Notes: generated by a model from the sequence alone, not told the origin. A DNA stretch of 64,000 nucleotides from Pseudomonas sp. BN411 (GCF_029871235.1 NZ_SSOM01000042.1:1-64000); one strand, 5' to 3'. Positions 9,198-18,534 are shown, counted from the first letter of the stretch. A program made the numbers and translations.

Positions 9198-11516
9198 TCA
9201 TTGCATCCAACCGCGAACCCAGTCCATCACCGAGTCCACGGGAGCTCCCAGGCCGCAAGGTGCGCCCGGGACAGGTTCACTGCCACGAATGTAGGGCATC
9301 TGGACCGCACCGGGGCAGCTCGCATCGGAGCCCTGGCCGCTGTGCGGGTCAATCCACGCCTGCACCACGTTGTCCGGCATCGGCATATCCAGCGGCAGCG
9401 GGTCAGCCTTGCGCATGAAGGCGGTCCAGACCTGCAGCGCGCCGGTTGCTCCGGTCAGCGGCGTCTTGCCGTTATCATCGCGCCCCAGCCAGACCACCGC
9501 CAGCAGATCCTGGCTGAAGCCGGCAAACCAGCTGTCCCGCGAATCGTTGGTAGTACCGGTCTTGCCCGCCAGGGTCAGGGACGACGGCAACTGGCTGTAC
9601 ACCGACCGCGCAGTGCCTTCGCGCATCACACGCTGCATCGCGTTCTGCACCAAGTAGATGGCGCCCGGATCGAAGCGTTGCTGAATCTGGAAGGGGTAGC
9701 GCTTGAGCGGTTCACCCTCGGCCGTCAGCACACTGCGAATTGCCCGAAGCGGTGTGTTGAATCCGCCGTTGGCCAGGGTCTGGTACATGGTCGCCACTTC
9801 CATCGGGCTCAGCGCACCGGCACCGAGGAGCATCGAGGGATAGGCCGGCCACTCACGGGAAACACCCAATCTCTCAAGGGTTTTGAGCACATTGGGCACG
9901 CCCAGTTCCAGACCGAGCTTGGCAGTCGACAGGTTGTAGGAGTTCGCCAGCCCCTGGTACAGGTAGATGGTGCCGTGGGCGCGGCGATCGTAATTCTGCG
10001 GACGCCATACCTGGCCGTCCTGTCCCTTCACCGAGAAGGGTTCGTCTGCGACCCAGCTGGTCAGGGTGTACTGGCTCGGGCGCTCGAGGGCGGTGAGGTA
10101 GACAGCCGGTTTGATCAGCGAACCAATGGGGCGAACGGCGTCCACCGCACGGTTGAAGCCGGCGAAGCGCGGCTGTCGGCTGCCAATCAGCGCCTGGATT
10201 TCGCCGGTCTCCGGGTTGCTTACGACCATGGCCGATTCCACCTGATCGACACCCTTGCGCCCTTCCAGGCGTTTCAGGGTCTCGTTCAGCGAGGTTTCCG
10301 CCTTGGACTGCAGGATGGGATCGAAGCTGGTGAAGATGCGCAGACCTTCCTCAGTCAGGTCCTCTTCGCGGTAATCCTCGCGCAACTGGCGTTTCACCAG
10401 ATCGAGGAAGGCCGGGTAGGAGCTGTCCGCCAGGCTGCCGCGCTTGCTCACGCCGAGGGGCTTCGCCTTGGCTGCGACGGCTTCGGCTGGCGTGATCACG
10501 TTCTGCTCGGCCAGCAGATCGATCACCAGGTTGCGACGCTCCAGCGCACGCTCCGGGAATCGGCGGGGGTTGTAGTAGGAGGGCCCCTTGACCATGCCCA
10601 CCAGCAACGCAATCTGATCCACCTTCAATTCAGCCAGGGGCTGACTGAAGAAGTACTGGCTGGCGAGGCCGAAGCCGTGAATGGCGCGCTGGCCGTCCTG
10701 GCCGAGGAATACCTCGTTGAGGTAAGCCTCGAGGATTTCACGCTTGTCGTAATGCAGCTCCAGCAACACCGCCATCATGGCTTCGGTGGCCTTGCGGGAG
10801 ATGCTGCGCTCGCTGGTCAGGTAGAAGTTCTTCACCAACTGCTGCGTCAGCGTACTGCCGCCCTGGCGCAGTTCACCGGCGGTGGCGTTGACCCAGAACG
10901 CACGAGCGATGGACTTGATGGACACGCCGTGGTGATTGAAGAACTCACGGTCTTCGGTCGCCACCAGGGTTTCCACCAGATAGGCCGGCACCTGATCCAG
11001 CTTGATCAGCACGCGGTCTTCATGATGAGCGGGATAGAGGCCACCGATCAGCAGGGGTTCCAGGCGCGCAACCGCCAGGTCCGCGCCGCTGGCCTGATTC
11101 AGCCCGGCCACGAAGTCGCCGGAGAAACGCACGCGTACGCGCTGGGCCGGCTCGGCGCCCTCATAGAACTGGAAGCCGCGGGTATTCAGCTCGACGGTAC
11201 TGCCCGACACCGAAGCGGCACCCGGGCCGTTGGACACGCTTTCGCGCCGATAGCCAAGGGCGTCCAGTTCCTTCAGGAAGTCGTCCTTGGACAGCTTCAG
11301 GCCAACGAACAGCTCCAGCGGACGCGCGTAGACCTTGGCCGGCACCGTCCAGCGCTTGCCGGAGAATTTCTCCTGCACCACGGCGTCGAGATAGATAGCG
11401 AAACCGGCCAGAATCACCAGGCCTACCAGGCCCAGTTTGAAAGCCCAGCCCAACCAAGGGCGAAGGCTGCTGGAACGGCGTTTTGAGCGGGACTTGGGAG
11501 AGCGGGGACGTGTCAT
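9198..11516 (-). CDS. mrcB: Penicillin-binding protein 1B, bifunctional glycosyltransferase/transpeptidase
   Basis: 772 residues. It polymerises and crosslinks peptidoglycan at the periplasmic face of the inner membrane. Domains in order: basic cytoplasmic tail (1-20), membrane anchor (about 25-45), UB2H domain (about 60-150), GT51 glycosyltransferase with catalytic ATEDREFF (E188), and transpeptidase with S466-xx-K469, SYN at 526-528 and KTG at 652-654. All key residues are present. No clear Shine-Dalgarno precedes the ATG; a TATAAT hexamer (11525-11530, minus strand) lies a few bases upstream. A PBP-associated lipoprotein candidate follows directly. Confidence 0.96.
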   Translation of the reverse strand: MTRPRSPKSRSKRRSSSLRPWLGWAFKLGLVGLVILAGFAIYLDAVVQEKFSGKRWTVPAKVYARPLELFVGLKLSKDDFLKELDALGYRRESVSNGPGAASVSGSTVELNTRGFQFYEGAEPAQRVRVRFSGDFVAGLNQASGADLAVARLEPLLIGGLYPAHHEDRVLIKLDQVPAYLVETLVATEDREFFNHHGVSIKSIARAFWVNATAGELRQGGSTLTQQLVKNFYLTSERSISRKATEAMMAVLLELHYDKREILEAYLNEVFLGQDGQRAIHGFGLASQYFFSQPLAELKVDQIALLVGMVKGPSYYNPRRFPERALERRNLVIDLLAEQNVITPAEAVAAKAKPLGVSKRGSLADSSYPAFLDLVKRQLREDYREEDLTEEGLRIFTSFDPILQSKAETSLNETLKRLEGRKGVDQVESAMVVSNPETGEIQALIGSRQPRFAGFNRAVDAVRPIGSLIKPAVYLTALERPSQYTLTSWVADEPFSVKGQDGQVWRPQNYDRRAHGTIYLYQGLANSYNLSTAKLGLELGVPNVLKTLERLGVSREWPAYPSMLLGAGALSPMEVATMYQTLANGGFNTPLRAIRSVLTAEGEPLKRYPFQIQQRFDPGAIYLVQNAMQRVMREGTARSVYSQLPSSLTLAGKTGTTNDSRDSWFAGFSQDLLAVVWLGRDDNGKTPLTGATGALQVWTAFMRKADPLPLDMPMPDNVVQAWIDPHSGQGSDASCPGAVQMPYIRGSEPVPGAPCGLGAPVDSVMDWVRGWMQ

Positions 11517-11631
11517 GGCGGCGCATTATACGCACTTTATCCACAGCCAACAGGCACGCCCTGACGGTTTGCAGGGCGTCGCACAGAGGCGATAATGCCG
11601 GGCTTCCACAGCTACCGAACAAGGAACGCCC

Positions 11632-13191
11632 GTGAGCCAGTCCCTGATAGCCGCCCTGCAGAATCCCGCCCTCTACCCCCATGCGGTAGACGGGTTCCAG
11701 GTGATCGAGACGCACATCTCCTGGGTGCTGCTGACCGGCAGCTACGTATATAAGGTGAAGAAGCCCGTGAACTTCGGCTTCCTCGATTTCACCAATCTCG
11801 ATGATCGTAAGCACTTCTGCGAGGAGGAGCTGCGCCTCAACCAGCGCCTGACCCGCGGCCTCTACCTCGAAGTCCTGCCGATCACTGGCAGCGCCGAGGC
11901 CCCGCAGATCGGCGGCGAAGGTCCGGCCATCGAGTACGTACTGAAGATGCGCCAGTTCCCCCAGGAAAACCTGCTCAGCGCCATGCAGGCCCGCGGCGAA
12001 CTGACCCCCGCTCATATCGACGCCCTCGCCGAGCAGATCGCCAGCTTCCACCTGGCCGCCCCGAAAGTGGCCGTCGAGCACCCGCTGGGCACTCCTGATG
12101 CGGTGATGATGCCGGTGCGCCAGAACTTCGAGCAGATCCGCCCGATGCTGAGCGATAAGGCCGACCTGCAACAACTGGACGCCCTGGAAGCCTGGGCCGA
12201 GAGCAGCCACGAGCGACTCAAACCGCTTCTGGCGCGCCGCAAGCAGGAAGGCTTCATCCGCGAATGCCACGGTGATATCCACCTGGGCAACGCCACGCTG
12301 ATCGATGGCGAGGTCGTGATCTTCGACTGCATCGAGTTCAACGAGCCCTTCCGCTTCACCGACGTCTACGCCGATACCGCCTTCATCGCCATGGACCTGG
12401 AAGATCGCGGCCTCAAGTCTCTCTCCCGCCGCCTGGTCAGCCAGTACCTGGAGCACACCGGCGACTATGAGGGCCTGGAGCTGCTCAACTTCTACAAGGC
12501 CTATCGCGCACTGGTCCGCGCCAAGATCGCGCTGTTCAGCCTGGCCCACCAGCCCGACGCGGTGCAAAAGGCCGCCACGCTTCGCCAGTACCGCAACTAC
12601 GCCGGGCTGGCGGAAAGCTACAGCGCCATCCCCTCGCCGTTCCTGGCCATTACCAGTGGCGTATCCGCCTCGGGCAAGAGCCACGTGGCGCTGCGTCTGG
12701 TGGAAGCCCTCGGCGCCATCCGCCTGCGCTCGGACGTCGAACGCAAGCGCCTGTTCGGTGAACAGCAGCAGGGCAGTGAAGGCCTGCAGAGCGGCATCTA
12801 TAGCACCGATGCCAGTTCCGCCACCTACGAGCACCTGAACCAACTGGCGCGTGTCGCCCTGCACGCCGGCTTCCCCGTGGCCATCGACGCCACCTTCCTC
12901 AAGCAAGACCAACGCAAGGCCGCACGCCAGGTCGCTGAGGAAACCGGTACGCCGTTCCTGATCCTCGACTGCCATGCACCGGAGGCGGTGATTGAATCCT
13001 GGCTGATCCAGCGCCAGGCCGAAGGCAGCGACCCGTCCGACGCCACCATGGAAGTGGTACGCGCTCAACTGGCCAGCCGCGAACCACTGGATGCGAACGA
13101 GCAAGCGCAAAGCAAGCGCATCGACACCGATCAGGCCGCCAGCCTCGACGGTCTGGTGGAGCTCATCCGCCAGCATCTGCCGGGCGTCTGA
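11632..13191 (+). CDS. Fused aminoglycoside-phosphotransferase-like / P-loop ATPase protein
   Basis: 519 residues, GTG start preceded by AAGGAA. The N-terminal half is a kinase-like phosphotransferase domain, with HGD at 213-215 in CHGDIHLGN and a metal-binding FDCIEF near 231-236. The C-terminal half is a P-loop kinase, with Walker A G341-x4-GKS (346-348) and an adenylate-kinase-like region that includes SDVERKRLFG. Fusions of this kind are widespread in proteobacteria, but the substrate is unknown. It is not an evident antibiotic resistance gene. It is divergent from mrcB with 115 bp between. Confidence 0.8.
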   Translation: MSQSLIAALQNPALYPHAVDGFQVIETHISWVLLTGSYVYKVKKPVNFGFLDFTNLDDRKHFCEEELRLNQRLTRGLYLEVLPITGSAEAPQIGGEGPAIEYVLKMRQFPQENLLSAMQARGELTPAHIDALAEQIASFHLAAPKVAVEHPLGTPDAVMMPVRQNFEQIRPMLSDKADLQQLDALEAWAESSHERLKPLLARRKQEGFIRECHGDIHLGNATLIDGEVVIFDCIEFNEPFRFTDVYADTAFIAMDLEDRGLKSLSRRLVSQYLEHTGDYEGLELLNFYKAYRALVRAKIALFSLAHQPDAVQKAATLRQYRNYAGLAESYSAIPSPFLAITSGVSASGKSHVALRLVEALGAIRLRSDVERKRLFGEQQQGSEGLQSGIYSTDASSATYEHLNQLARVALHAGFPVAIDATFLKQDQRKAARQVAEETGTPFLILDCHAPEAVIESWLIQRQAEGSDPSDATMEVVRAQLASREPLDANEQAQSKRIDTDQAASLDGLVELIRQHLPGV

Positions 13192-13476
13192 CCCTCCTAC
13201 GCCGCGTCGGGCAACATCCGGCGCGGCTTCTATACTGCCGGCTGAGTCGCCCTCAGCCGCGCAGCAGGATCTTCTCCCTCCAATTGCCGACATCCCCGCC
13301 GGCCGTTGGCACCTCCGCCCGAACGAAGCGACCCGCCCTATCGTCAGCAGTGATCGTTATCCGTGCAGGAAGCGCACGAGGATTGAGCGATAGCACAAGG
13401 CCACGCACTACGAATGGCCGCTACACTTATCCACAGCCCTGCCCCTCTCGCGCCCAATCCATCGCAAGGAGGCTCG

Positions 13477-13749
13477 ATGAACGACGAACTGCAACACATG
13501 AAGAACCTGGGCAAGACTTCAGCACAGTGGCTGCATGCCGTCGGCATCCACAGTGCCTCCGACCTGCGCCGGCTCGGTGCGGTCGGCGCCTACAAGGCTG
13601 TTCGGGCCAGGGGCTTCAGGGCCTCGAAAGTACTGCTCTACGCCATCGAGGGGGCCCTTCTGGATATTCACTGGAATGACCTGCCCCCCGGCCACAAGGC
13701 AGAGCTGAACCATCAACTGGACACTCCAGGCGCCAACAACAAGAGCTAG
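13477..13749 (+). CDS. TfoX C-terminal domain protein
   Basis: 90 residues corresponding only to the C-terminal helix-hairpin-helix-like half of TfoX/Sxy (MKNLGKTSAQWLHAVGIHSASDLRRLGAVGAYKAVRARG). Full-length TfoX promotes competence gene expression with CRP in some gammaproteobacteria; stand-alone C-terminal domains are common and of unknown function. The ATG at 13477 is chosen over an upstream in-frame ATG because a strong AAGGAGG lies at 13466-13472. The 13192-13476 gap shows nothing convincing. A hairpin follows the gene. Confidence 0.8.
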   Translation: MNDELQHMKNLGKTSAQWLHAVGIHSASDLRRLGAVGAYKAVRARGFRASKVLLYAIEGALLDIHWNDLPPGHKAELNHQLDTPGANNKS

Positions 13750-13785
13750 CTCACAACCTCCGCCAAGAGAGATTTACGAGCTAGG

Positions 13786-13815
13786 CGAAGGTCCCTATTG
13801 TTTCAGGGACCTTCG
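13786..13815 (+). terminator. Hairpin after the TfoX-domain gene
   Basis: A perfect stem, CGAAGGTCCCT (13786-13796) with AGGGACCTTCG (13805-13815), and an 8-base loop. It has no T-run, so it may terminate weakly or act as a 5' hairpin of the cbpA mRNA. Confidence 0.5.
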
Positions 13816-13854
13816 TGTGCGACGCCATTCCAGTCAGTTCAAGGAATTTCTGCC

Positions 13855-14655
13855 ATGTACCTACTCGGGGAGCAACCGGCCTACGCCGACCAGCTGATCA
13901 ACAGACTGCAGAGCATCCCTGGGCAGTTGCTCGACGGGCTGGAACCGAGCGGCCCCGCGCTGCGATTGGAGCAGGTCGAGGACCTGGCGCCGATGCTGCC
14001 GGGCAACCAGTTGTTCCTGATCGAGAATGGCCTGATCCACGCCATAGTCGACGAACGCCCCCTCTTCTATCTGCAGGAAGGCGACCTGATCGGTCTGCGC
14101 CAAGGCATCGACCTGCCCTCCTGCCGCTACAGCAGCGACGAACCCATCAGCCTGCTGCCGTTCAGCCGCAGTGAAGTGTTCAAGCACATCTATGGCAACG
14201 AAAAGCGCCAGGAACTGTTCATCCAGTACCTGGTGGGTCATACCGCCCTGCTCTCGGACGCCGTGGCCCGACTGAAACAGCCTGACGTTCGTCCCTCTAC
14301 CGGTTTCCAGCACTTCTCCGCAGGCGAAGAGCTGATTCACCAGGGCGACGAAGCCGACCACGTGTTCATCATCATCGAGGGCCACGCCGAGGCGTACGTC
14401 GATGGGCAGAAAGTGGGCGACGTGCAGAAGGACGAGATCTTCGGCGCTATGGCCGTGTTCACCCGGGAGCGGCGCAGCGCCACGGTGGTAGCCAGCGAGG
14501 CCTGCACCGTGATGGTGATCCCCAAGGAGCAGTTCCTCAGCCTGATGCAAAGCAATCCACGCATCGCCCACAGCCTCATCGAGAGCATGGCGCGCCGCAT
14601 CGATCTGCTGAACAAGGAAGTCACCCAGTTGCGCCTGTCGCCCGAGCGGGCCTGA
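13855..14655 (+). CDS. cbpA: CbpA, cyclic-nucleotide-binding protein
   Basis: 266 residues. The N-terminal half (about 1-145) looks like a degenerate cNMP-type domain. The C-terminal half (about 160-255) is a clear cyclic-nucleotide-binding domain, with FSAGEELIHQGDEADHVFIIIEG and the phosphate-binding cassette FGAMAVFTRERRSATVVA. There is no DNA-binding helix-turn-helix, so it is a cAMP effector rather than a CRP-type factor. Position beside prrF and phu matches P. aeruginosa cbpA, a Vfr-regulated gene. The ATG at 13855 follows AAGGAA; in-frame codons upstream lack a ribosome site. Confidence 0.88.
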   Translation: MYLLGEQPAYADQLINRLQSIPGQLLDGLEPSGPALRLEQVEDLAPMLPGNQLFLIENGLIHAIVDERPLFYLQEGDLIGLRQGIDLPSCRYSSDEPISLLPFSRSEVFKHIYGNEKRQELFIQYLVGHTALLSDAVARLKQPDVRPSTGFQHFSAGEELIHQGDEADHVFIIIEGHAEAYVDGQKVGDVQKDEIFGAMAVFTRERRSATVVASEACTVMVIPKEQFLSLMQSNPRIAHSLIESMARRIDLLNKEVTQLRLSPERA

Positions 14656-14680
14656 CCCCGACACCTGACCCGATAAAGGA

Positions 14681-14703
14681 AACCCCGGCACAAGGCCGGG
14701 GTT
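14681..14703 (+). terminator. Terminator of cbpA
   Basis: The 9 bp stem AACCCCGGC/GCCGGGGTT lies 26 bp after the cbpA stop codon. The T-run is weak. Confidence 0.65.
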
Positions 14704-14757
14704 ACTGCTTTCAGGGCATCGCGCGACAGGGCATGAAGAAATCCCCCGAATCAACGC

Positions 14758-14788
14758 TTGACTTGAAAATGAGAATTGTTATTATTCT
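14758..14788 (+). promoter_or_regulatory. prrF promoter with overlapping Fur box
   Basis: A -35-like TTGACT (14758-14763) is followed by a 19 bp site at 14765-14783 that matches the Fur consensus GATAATGATAATCATTATC at 14 of 19 positions. An AT-rich -10 region lies at about 14781-14788. Fe-Fur bound here would block transcription of the adjacent sRNA. Confidence 0.8.
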
Positions 14789-14791
14789 CGC

Positions 14792-14906
14792 AACTGATCG
14801 CGAGATCAGCCGGTAAGCTGGGAGACCAAGCAGTCGGACTCTTCAGATTATCTCCTCATCAGGCTAATCACGGTTTTGGACCCGGCAATTTGCCGGGTCT
14901 TTTTTT
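14792..14906 (+). ncRNA. prrF: PrrF iron-responsive small RNA, single copy
   Basis: About 115 nt, matching the PrrF family as I know it: the 5' stem AACTGATCGCGAGATCAG, the conserved core CTCCTCATCAGGCTAATCACG (14852-14872) that base-pairs with target mRNAs, and a strong terminator GACCCGGC/GCCGGGTC plus seven or more Ts (14879-14906). PrrF represses iron-containing proteins such as SodB and succinate dehydrogenase when iron is scarce. In P. aeruginosa two copies lie in tandem here; only one is present in this window. The next gene, phuW, converges on it. Confidence 0.93.
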
Positions 14907-14930
14907 GCCCGCGGGTTCTGATCCCGAAGC

Positions 14931-15815
14931 TCAGCGCGTCGGCGCCATCTGCTTGAGCATATCGGCGCAATGATCAATGGGCGGCAGCGCCGCGGTGTAC
15001 CAGACGAAGTCGGCTGCGCCCCGCTCCACCGGCTTGCCCACTTCCGACAGGATCAGCACCGCGCTGCCATCAGGCTTGCCCAGGTCCGCCAGATGCAGGG
15101 GCACGCCCAGGTCGCGACGCACATGGTAGGCGCCAGCGAACAGCATGGCCGGGCCGGGTGCCGCCAGCAGCCGCTCGGCCATGCGCCGGTCACGTTGCTG
15201 CTGCACCGCCAGCATCGCCGGCATCTGGGACTCCGGCAGCATTCCGCAGTGGGATTCACGAATCTGCTCCAGCAACGGCCCGCGTACCGCATCGGCGGTG
15301 GAGAGCTTGCCCTGCAACACCGGACGCTCGTTGTAGATGCGTTCTATCTCGCTGCGGTCGAGGTTGGCAGCCAGCAGCGGGTACGGCTGCACCAGCGCAT
15401 GACGGACGATCGGGCCGTACAGGTCCCAATCCCAGTTCTTCTGCCAGGCCAGCGACTGTGGCAGGTCCGCCGGCAGCAGCCCCTGACGCACGGCATCCAC
15501 TTTGGCCTGTTGCTCGGGATCGAGCATTTCCAGCAGCAGGCTGCCCTGGTCGCGACGGGACTCCAGCGCCTCCAGCAACCACAACTGCAAGGCATGGTGG
15601 TCCGGGTTGTCGTGCTGCTCGCCGACCAGCACCCGCGGCTGGACAGCGAGCCGGTCGACCAGTTGCTCCGGCGTCAGACGTTCGCCGGTGCGCAGGTCAC
15701 GGATTACGCCCAGGTCCGCGCTATCGCGGCCCTCGGGGCTTTGCCAGGCAGGTACCGGCGGCAGGCTCTGGCAGGCGGCCAGCAAGCCGCAGATGAAAAG
15801 CAGGAAAACGCGCAT
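14931..15815 (-). CDS. phuW: PhuW, ChaN-family haem-related lipoprotein
   Basis: 294 residues. The lipoprotein signal has lipobox LLAAC (Cys15). The remainder is a ChaN/DUF399 domain (VLVGEQHDNPDHHALQLWLLEAL), a fold shown in Campylobacter to bind haem. It is the last gene of the phu operon, 18 bp after phuV. It probably acts at the outer membrane in haem capture or iron regulation; the exact role is not established. Expression should be Fur-controlled with the operon. Confidence 0.87.
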   Translation of the reverse strand: MRVFLLFICGLLAACQSLPPVPAWQSPEGRDSADLGVIRDLRTGERLTPEQLVDRLAVQPRVLVGEQHDNPDHHALQLWLLEALESRRDQGSLLLEMLDPEQQAKVDAVRQGLLPADLPQSLAWQKNWDWDLYGPIVRHALVQPYPLLAANLDRSEIERIYNERPVLQGKLSTADAVRGPLLEQIRESHCGMLPESQMPAMLAVQQQRDRRMAERLLAAPGPAMLFAGAYHVRRDLGVPLHLADLGKPDGSAVLILSEVGKPVERGAADFVWYTAALPPIDHCADMLKQMAPTR

Positions 15816-15833
15816 GAAGGTTCCTTGTTCGAT

Positions 15834-16601
15834 TCAGCGAGCGACGATCAGGGGATGACCCCGCTCCGGATGGCGCTGCACCAGCACCTCCAGGCCGAAA
15901 ACAGCCTTGAGGGGTTCGGCCTGGAGCACCTGCTCCGGCGAACCCAACAGATGTGGCCGGCCATCGGCGAGCAACAGCAGGCGATCGCAGTAACGCGCCG
16001 CCAGGTTCAGGTCATGGAGGATCACCAGCACCGCCACACCGCGATCAGCGAAAGTGCGCACGGCCTGCAAGGTGGTGTGCTGGTGCAATGGATCGAGCGC
16101 CGAGGTGGGCTCGTCCAGCAACAGTATCTGCCCAGCGCTGCCCGGCCAGAGCTGCGCCAGCACCCGCGCCAGGTGTACCCGCTGGCGCTCGCCACCGGAG
16201 AGCGCCAGATAGCTGCGGCCCGCCAGGTGGCTGGCGTCCGCCGCCTGAAGGGCCTCAGCGACCACCTCGGCATCCCGTTCCCGGCCGGTATCGTGAGGCA
16301 TGCGCCCCATGGCCACGACCTCTTCGACGCGGAACGCGAAGTTCAGGGTGGAACTTTGCGGCAGCACCGCCACACGCCGCGCGCGCTGCGGACCACTCCA
16401 GTCGGCCAGCGCCCGTCCATCCAGACTGACCTGCCCGACTGCCGCCGACACCTCACCGCAAAGGGCACCGAGCAGCGTGCTCTTGCCCGCGCCATTGGGT
16501 CCGAGCACGCCGAGCACTTCCCCAGGTTGCAGCTCCAGATCGACACCCGCGAGCACCCGCTTGCCGCCCCGCAGCACGTCCAGTTGTTCCACGCGCAGCA
16601 T
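15834..16601 (-). CDS. phuV: PhuV, haem ABC transporter ATP-binding protein
   Basis: 255 residues. Walker A GPNGAGKS at 34-41, ABC signature LSGGE at 134-138, Walker B ILLLDEP at about 159-165. It powers haem import across the inner membrane together with PhuU (permease) and PhuT (periplasmic binding protein). The start codon overlaps the phuU stop by 1 bp, so translation is coupled. Family HmuV/BhuV. Confidence 0.94.
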   Translation of the reverse strand: MLRVEQLDVLRGGKRVLAGVDLELQPGEVLGVLGPNGAGKSTLLGALCGEVSAAVGQVSLDGRALADWSGPQRARRVAVLPQSSTLNFAFRVEEVVAMGRMPHDTGRERDAEVVAEALQAADASHLAGRSYLALSGGERQRVHLARVLAQLWPGSAGQILLLDEPTSALDPLHQHTTLQAVRTFADRGVAVLVILHDLNLAARYCDRLLLLADGRPHLLGSPEQVLQAEPLKAVFGLEVLVQRHPERGHPLIVAR

Positions 16602-17638
16602 CAGGGGCGCCCTCGCACCAGCAGATAAAGGAAGAACGGCGCACCGATCAGCGCCGTGACGATACCGATGGGCAGTTCGGCCGGCGCCAGCACCAGACGC
16701 GCCGCCAGATCAGCCAGCAGCATCAGGCTGGCCCCGGCCAGGGCCGAAGCCGGCAGCAGAACCCGGTGATCCGGCCCGGCGACCAGGCGAACCAGGTGCG
16801 GCACCACAAGGCCGATGAAACCAATCAACCCGGCCGCCGCCACTGCAGCGCCCACGCCAAGCGCCGTGCAGAACACCAGTTCGCGTTTCAGCCGTTCCAC
16901 ATCGAAGCCCAGGTGACGGGCTTCGGACTCGCCCAGCAGCAAGGCGTTCAGCGCCTTGGCCCGACGCGGCAGCCAGAAGACCACGAACAGCGTGACGATC
17001 AGCAGCGGCCAGAGCCGCGAATAGCTCGCGCCATTGAGGCTGCCCATGTTCCAGAAGGTCAGGCTGCGCAGGGTGGCGTCGTCGGCGAGGTAGGTGAACA
17101 GGCCGATCACTGCGCCGGCCAACGCAGTCAGGGCAATGCCGGCGAGCAGCATGGTGGCCACACTGGTCTGGCCATCACGACGCCCGAGGCGATAGACCAG
17201 CAAGGTCACCCCCAGTCCGCCGGCAAAGGCGCAGACGGACAACAGGTAAGGAGCGAACGCATCTGGCAGGCCGCCCAGTGCGGCTCCACCGACGATGGCC
17301 GCGGCACCACCCAGGGCGGCGCCACTGGACACGCCTACCAGGCCCGGATCGGCCAGGGGATTGCGGAACAGCCCCTGCATGGCGACGCCGGACAGCGCCA
17401 GCACCGCCCCCACCGCCAACCCGAGCAGGGTGCGCGGCAGGCGGATCTGCCCGAGGATCAGCTCGGCCTGTTCCAGCCCCTCTCCGGAAAACGGCAAGCC
17501 AGCCAGCCGCAGCGCCGCGCGAAGCGTCTCGCCCAGCGGCAGGCTCACCGGCCCCAGCGCCAGGGACAGCCAGAGCGCCAGCAGCAGAAGGACGCCCAGG
17601 AAGATGAACAATGGGCGCGAATGAAGGGAAGCAGTCAT
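16601..17638 (-). CDS. phuU: PhuU, haem ABC transporter permease
   Basis: 345 residues, FecCD/BtuC-type permease with about ten membrane helices. The sequence includes the conserved [31 protein letters not shown] segment and a C-terminal [16 protein letters not shown] segment. It forms the inner-membrane haem channel with PhuV. The start overlaps the phuT stop by 4 bp and the stop overlaps the phuV start by 1 bp. Confidence 0.94.
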   Translation of the reverse strand: MTASLHSRPLFIFLGVLLLLALWLSLALGPVSLPLGETLRAALRLAGLPFSGEGLEQAELILGQIRLPRTLLGLAVGAVLALSGVAMQGLFRNPLADPGLVGVSSGAALGGAAAIVGGAALGGLPDAFAPYLLSVCAFAGGLGVTLLVYRLGRRDGQTSVATMLLAGIALTALAGAVIGLFTYLADDATLRSLTFWNMGSLNGASYSRLWPLLIVTLFVVFWLPRRAKALNALLLGESEARHLGFDVERLKRELVFCTALGVGAAVAAAGLIGFIGLVVPHLVRLVAGPDHRVLLPASALAGASLMLLADLAARLVLAPAELPIGIVTALIGAPFFLYLLVRGRP

Positions 17639-18534
17639 GGCTGGCTCGGGGCTTTCTCGATCAGGGCCGGTGCCGAAGGATAGAGGCCGGCGGACAGCTC
17701 GGCCATGCCGTCAGGCACACGCGGCCCCAGCCCGCCCACCAGCAGGGTCGGGTCCAGGTTGAGCAGGCGCCCCTCACGGGCGGCGCGGGTAGCGGCCAGG
17801 GCCGGATTCTGCTTGAGCAGCGCCTCGCGCGCGGCGTCACCTTCCAGGCGGCGATCGGCAATGACCACCACATCGGGGTCGAGTGCCGCCAGTGCTTCAT
17901 TGGAGATAGCCTTGTAGCCCTGGTGATCGGTCAGGTTGTGCCCACCGGCGCGCTCGATCAGCCAGGCAGCCGCCGTGTCCTTGCCAGCCGCAAGCGGGCT
18001 GCTGCCGGAGTGGCCGAGCAGGAACAGCACCCTGGGTGCCTTCTGCGTCTGCTGCACCTTGGCCACCCACTCGGCCTGGCGCTTCAGGCGCTGGCCATAC
18101 TCGGCGAAGGCCTGGTCGGCACGCGCCTCGGCACCGAGCAAGGCGCCGATCAGCTTGAGGTTCTTTTCCAGGGTGGGCAGATCGGGGGTGGATGCCAGGC
18201 GCTCGATCCGCACCCCGGCCGCGCCGATCTGCGCCAGCACCGGCGGCGGCCCCATTTCCTCGGTCCCGACCAGGATGTCAGGGCGCAGCGAGAGAATGCC
18301 TTCCGCCGCCAGTTGTCGCTGGTAGCCGATGCTGGGCAGGGCCTTCAATGACTCGGGGTGCTGGCTGGTGGTATCCACGCCCACCAGCTTGTCCTGCCCG
18401 CCGAGGGCAACCACCCATTCACTGATCGAACCGCCGGCGCTGACCCAGCGCTGGGGCAGGGACTCCGCCAGAGCAGCCTGGTGGAAGAACAGAATGCCGG
18501 CACAGAGGCTGGCCAGCCTGACCACTAGATGCAT
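17635..18534 (-). CDS. phuT: PhuT, periplasmic haem-binding protein
   Basis: 299 residues from the chosen start. Signal peptide at about residues 1-23 (ending AALA-E), then a type III substrate-binding fold. From this start the tyrosine in IGYQRQL is Tyr71, the position known as the haem ligand of P. aeruginosa PhuT. I chose the ATG at 18534 because GGAG lies 9 bp upstream; an in-frame ATG at 18549 (five residues longer) has no ribosome site. It receives haem from PhuR and delivers it to PhuUV. Confidence 0.9.
   Translation of the reverse strand: MHLVVRLASLCAGILFFHQAALAESLPQRWVSAGGSISEWVVALGGQDKLVGVDTTSQHPESLKALPSIGYQRQLAAEGILSLRPDILVGTEEMGPPPVLAQIGAAGVRIERLASTPDLPTLEKNLKLIGALLGAEARADQAFAEYGQRLKRQAEWVAKVQQTQKAPRVLFLLGHSGSSPLAAGKDTAAAWLIERAGGHNLTDHQGYKAISNEALAALDPDVVVIADRRLEGDAAREALLKQNPALAATRAAREGRLLNLDPTLLVGGLGPRVPDGMAELSAGLYPSAPALIEKAPSQP

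Noticed and set aside
11632-13191. Aminoglycoside resistance gene
   Set aside because: The APH-like domain is fused to a P-loop kinase in a widespread chromosomal family; there is no mobile context and no sign of a resistance role.
11161-13293. 710-codon open frame antisense to the phosphotransferase fusion
   Set aside because: It overlaps both that gene and the start of mrcB, has no recognised domain, and its amino acid composition is that of a shadow frame.
13740-13755. Possible Vfr/CRP site upstream of cbpA (TCACA half-site in CAAGA-N6-TCACA)
   Set aside because: Only one half matches TGTGA-N6-TCACA; the left half is poor, so it does not meet the standard for a feature.
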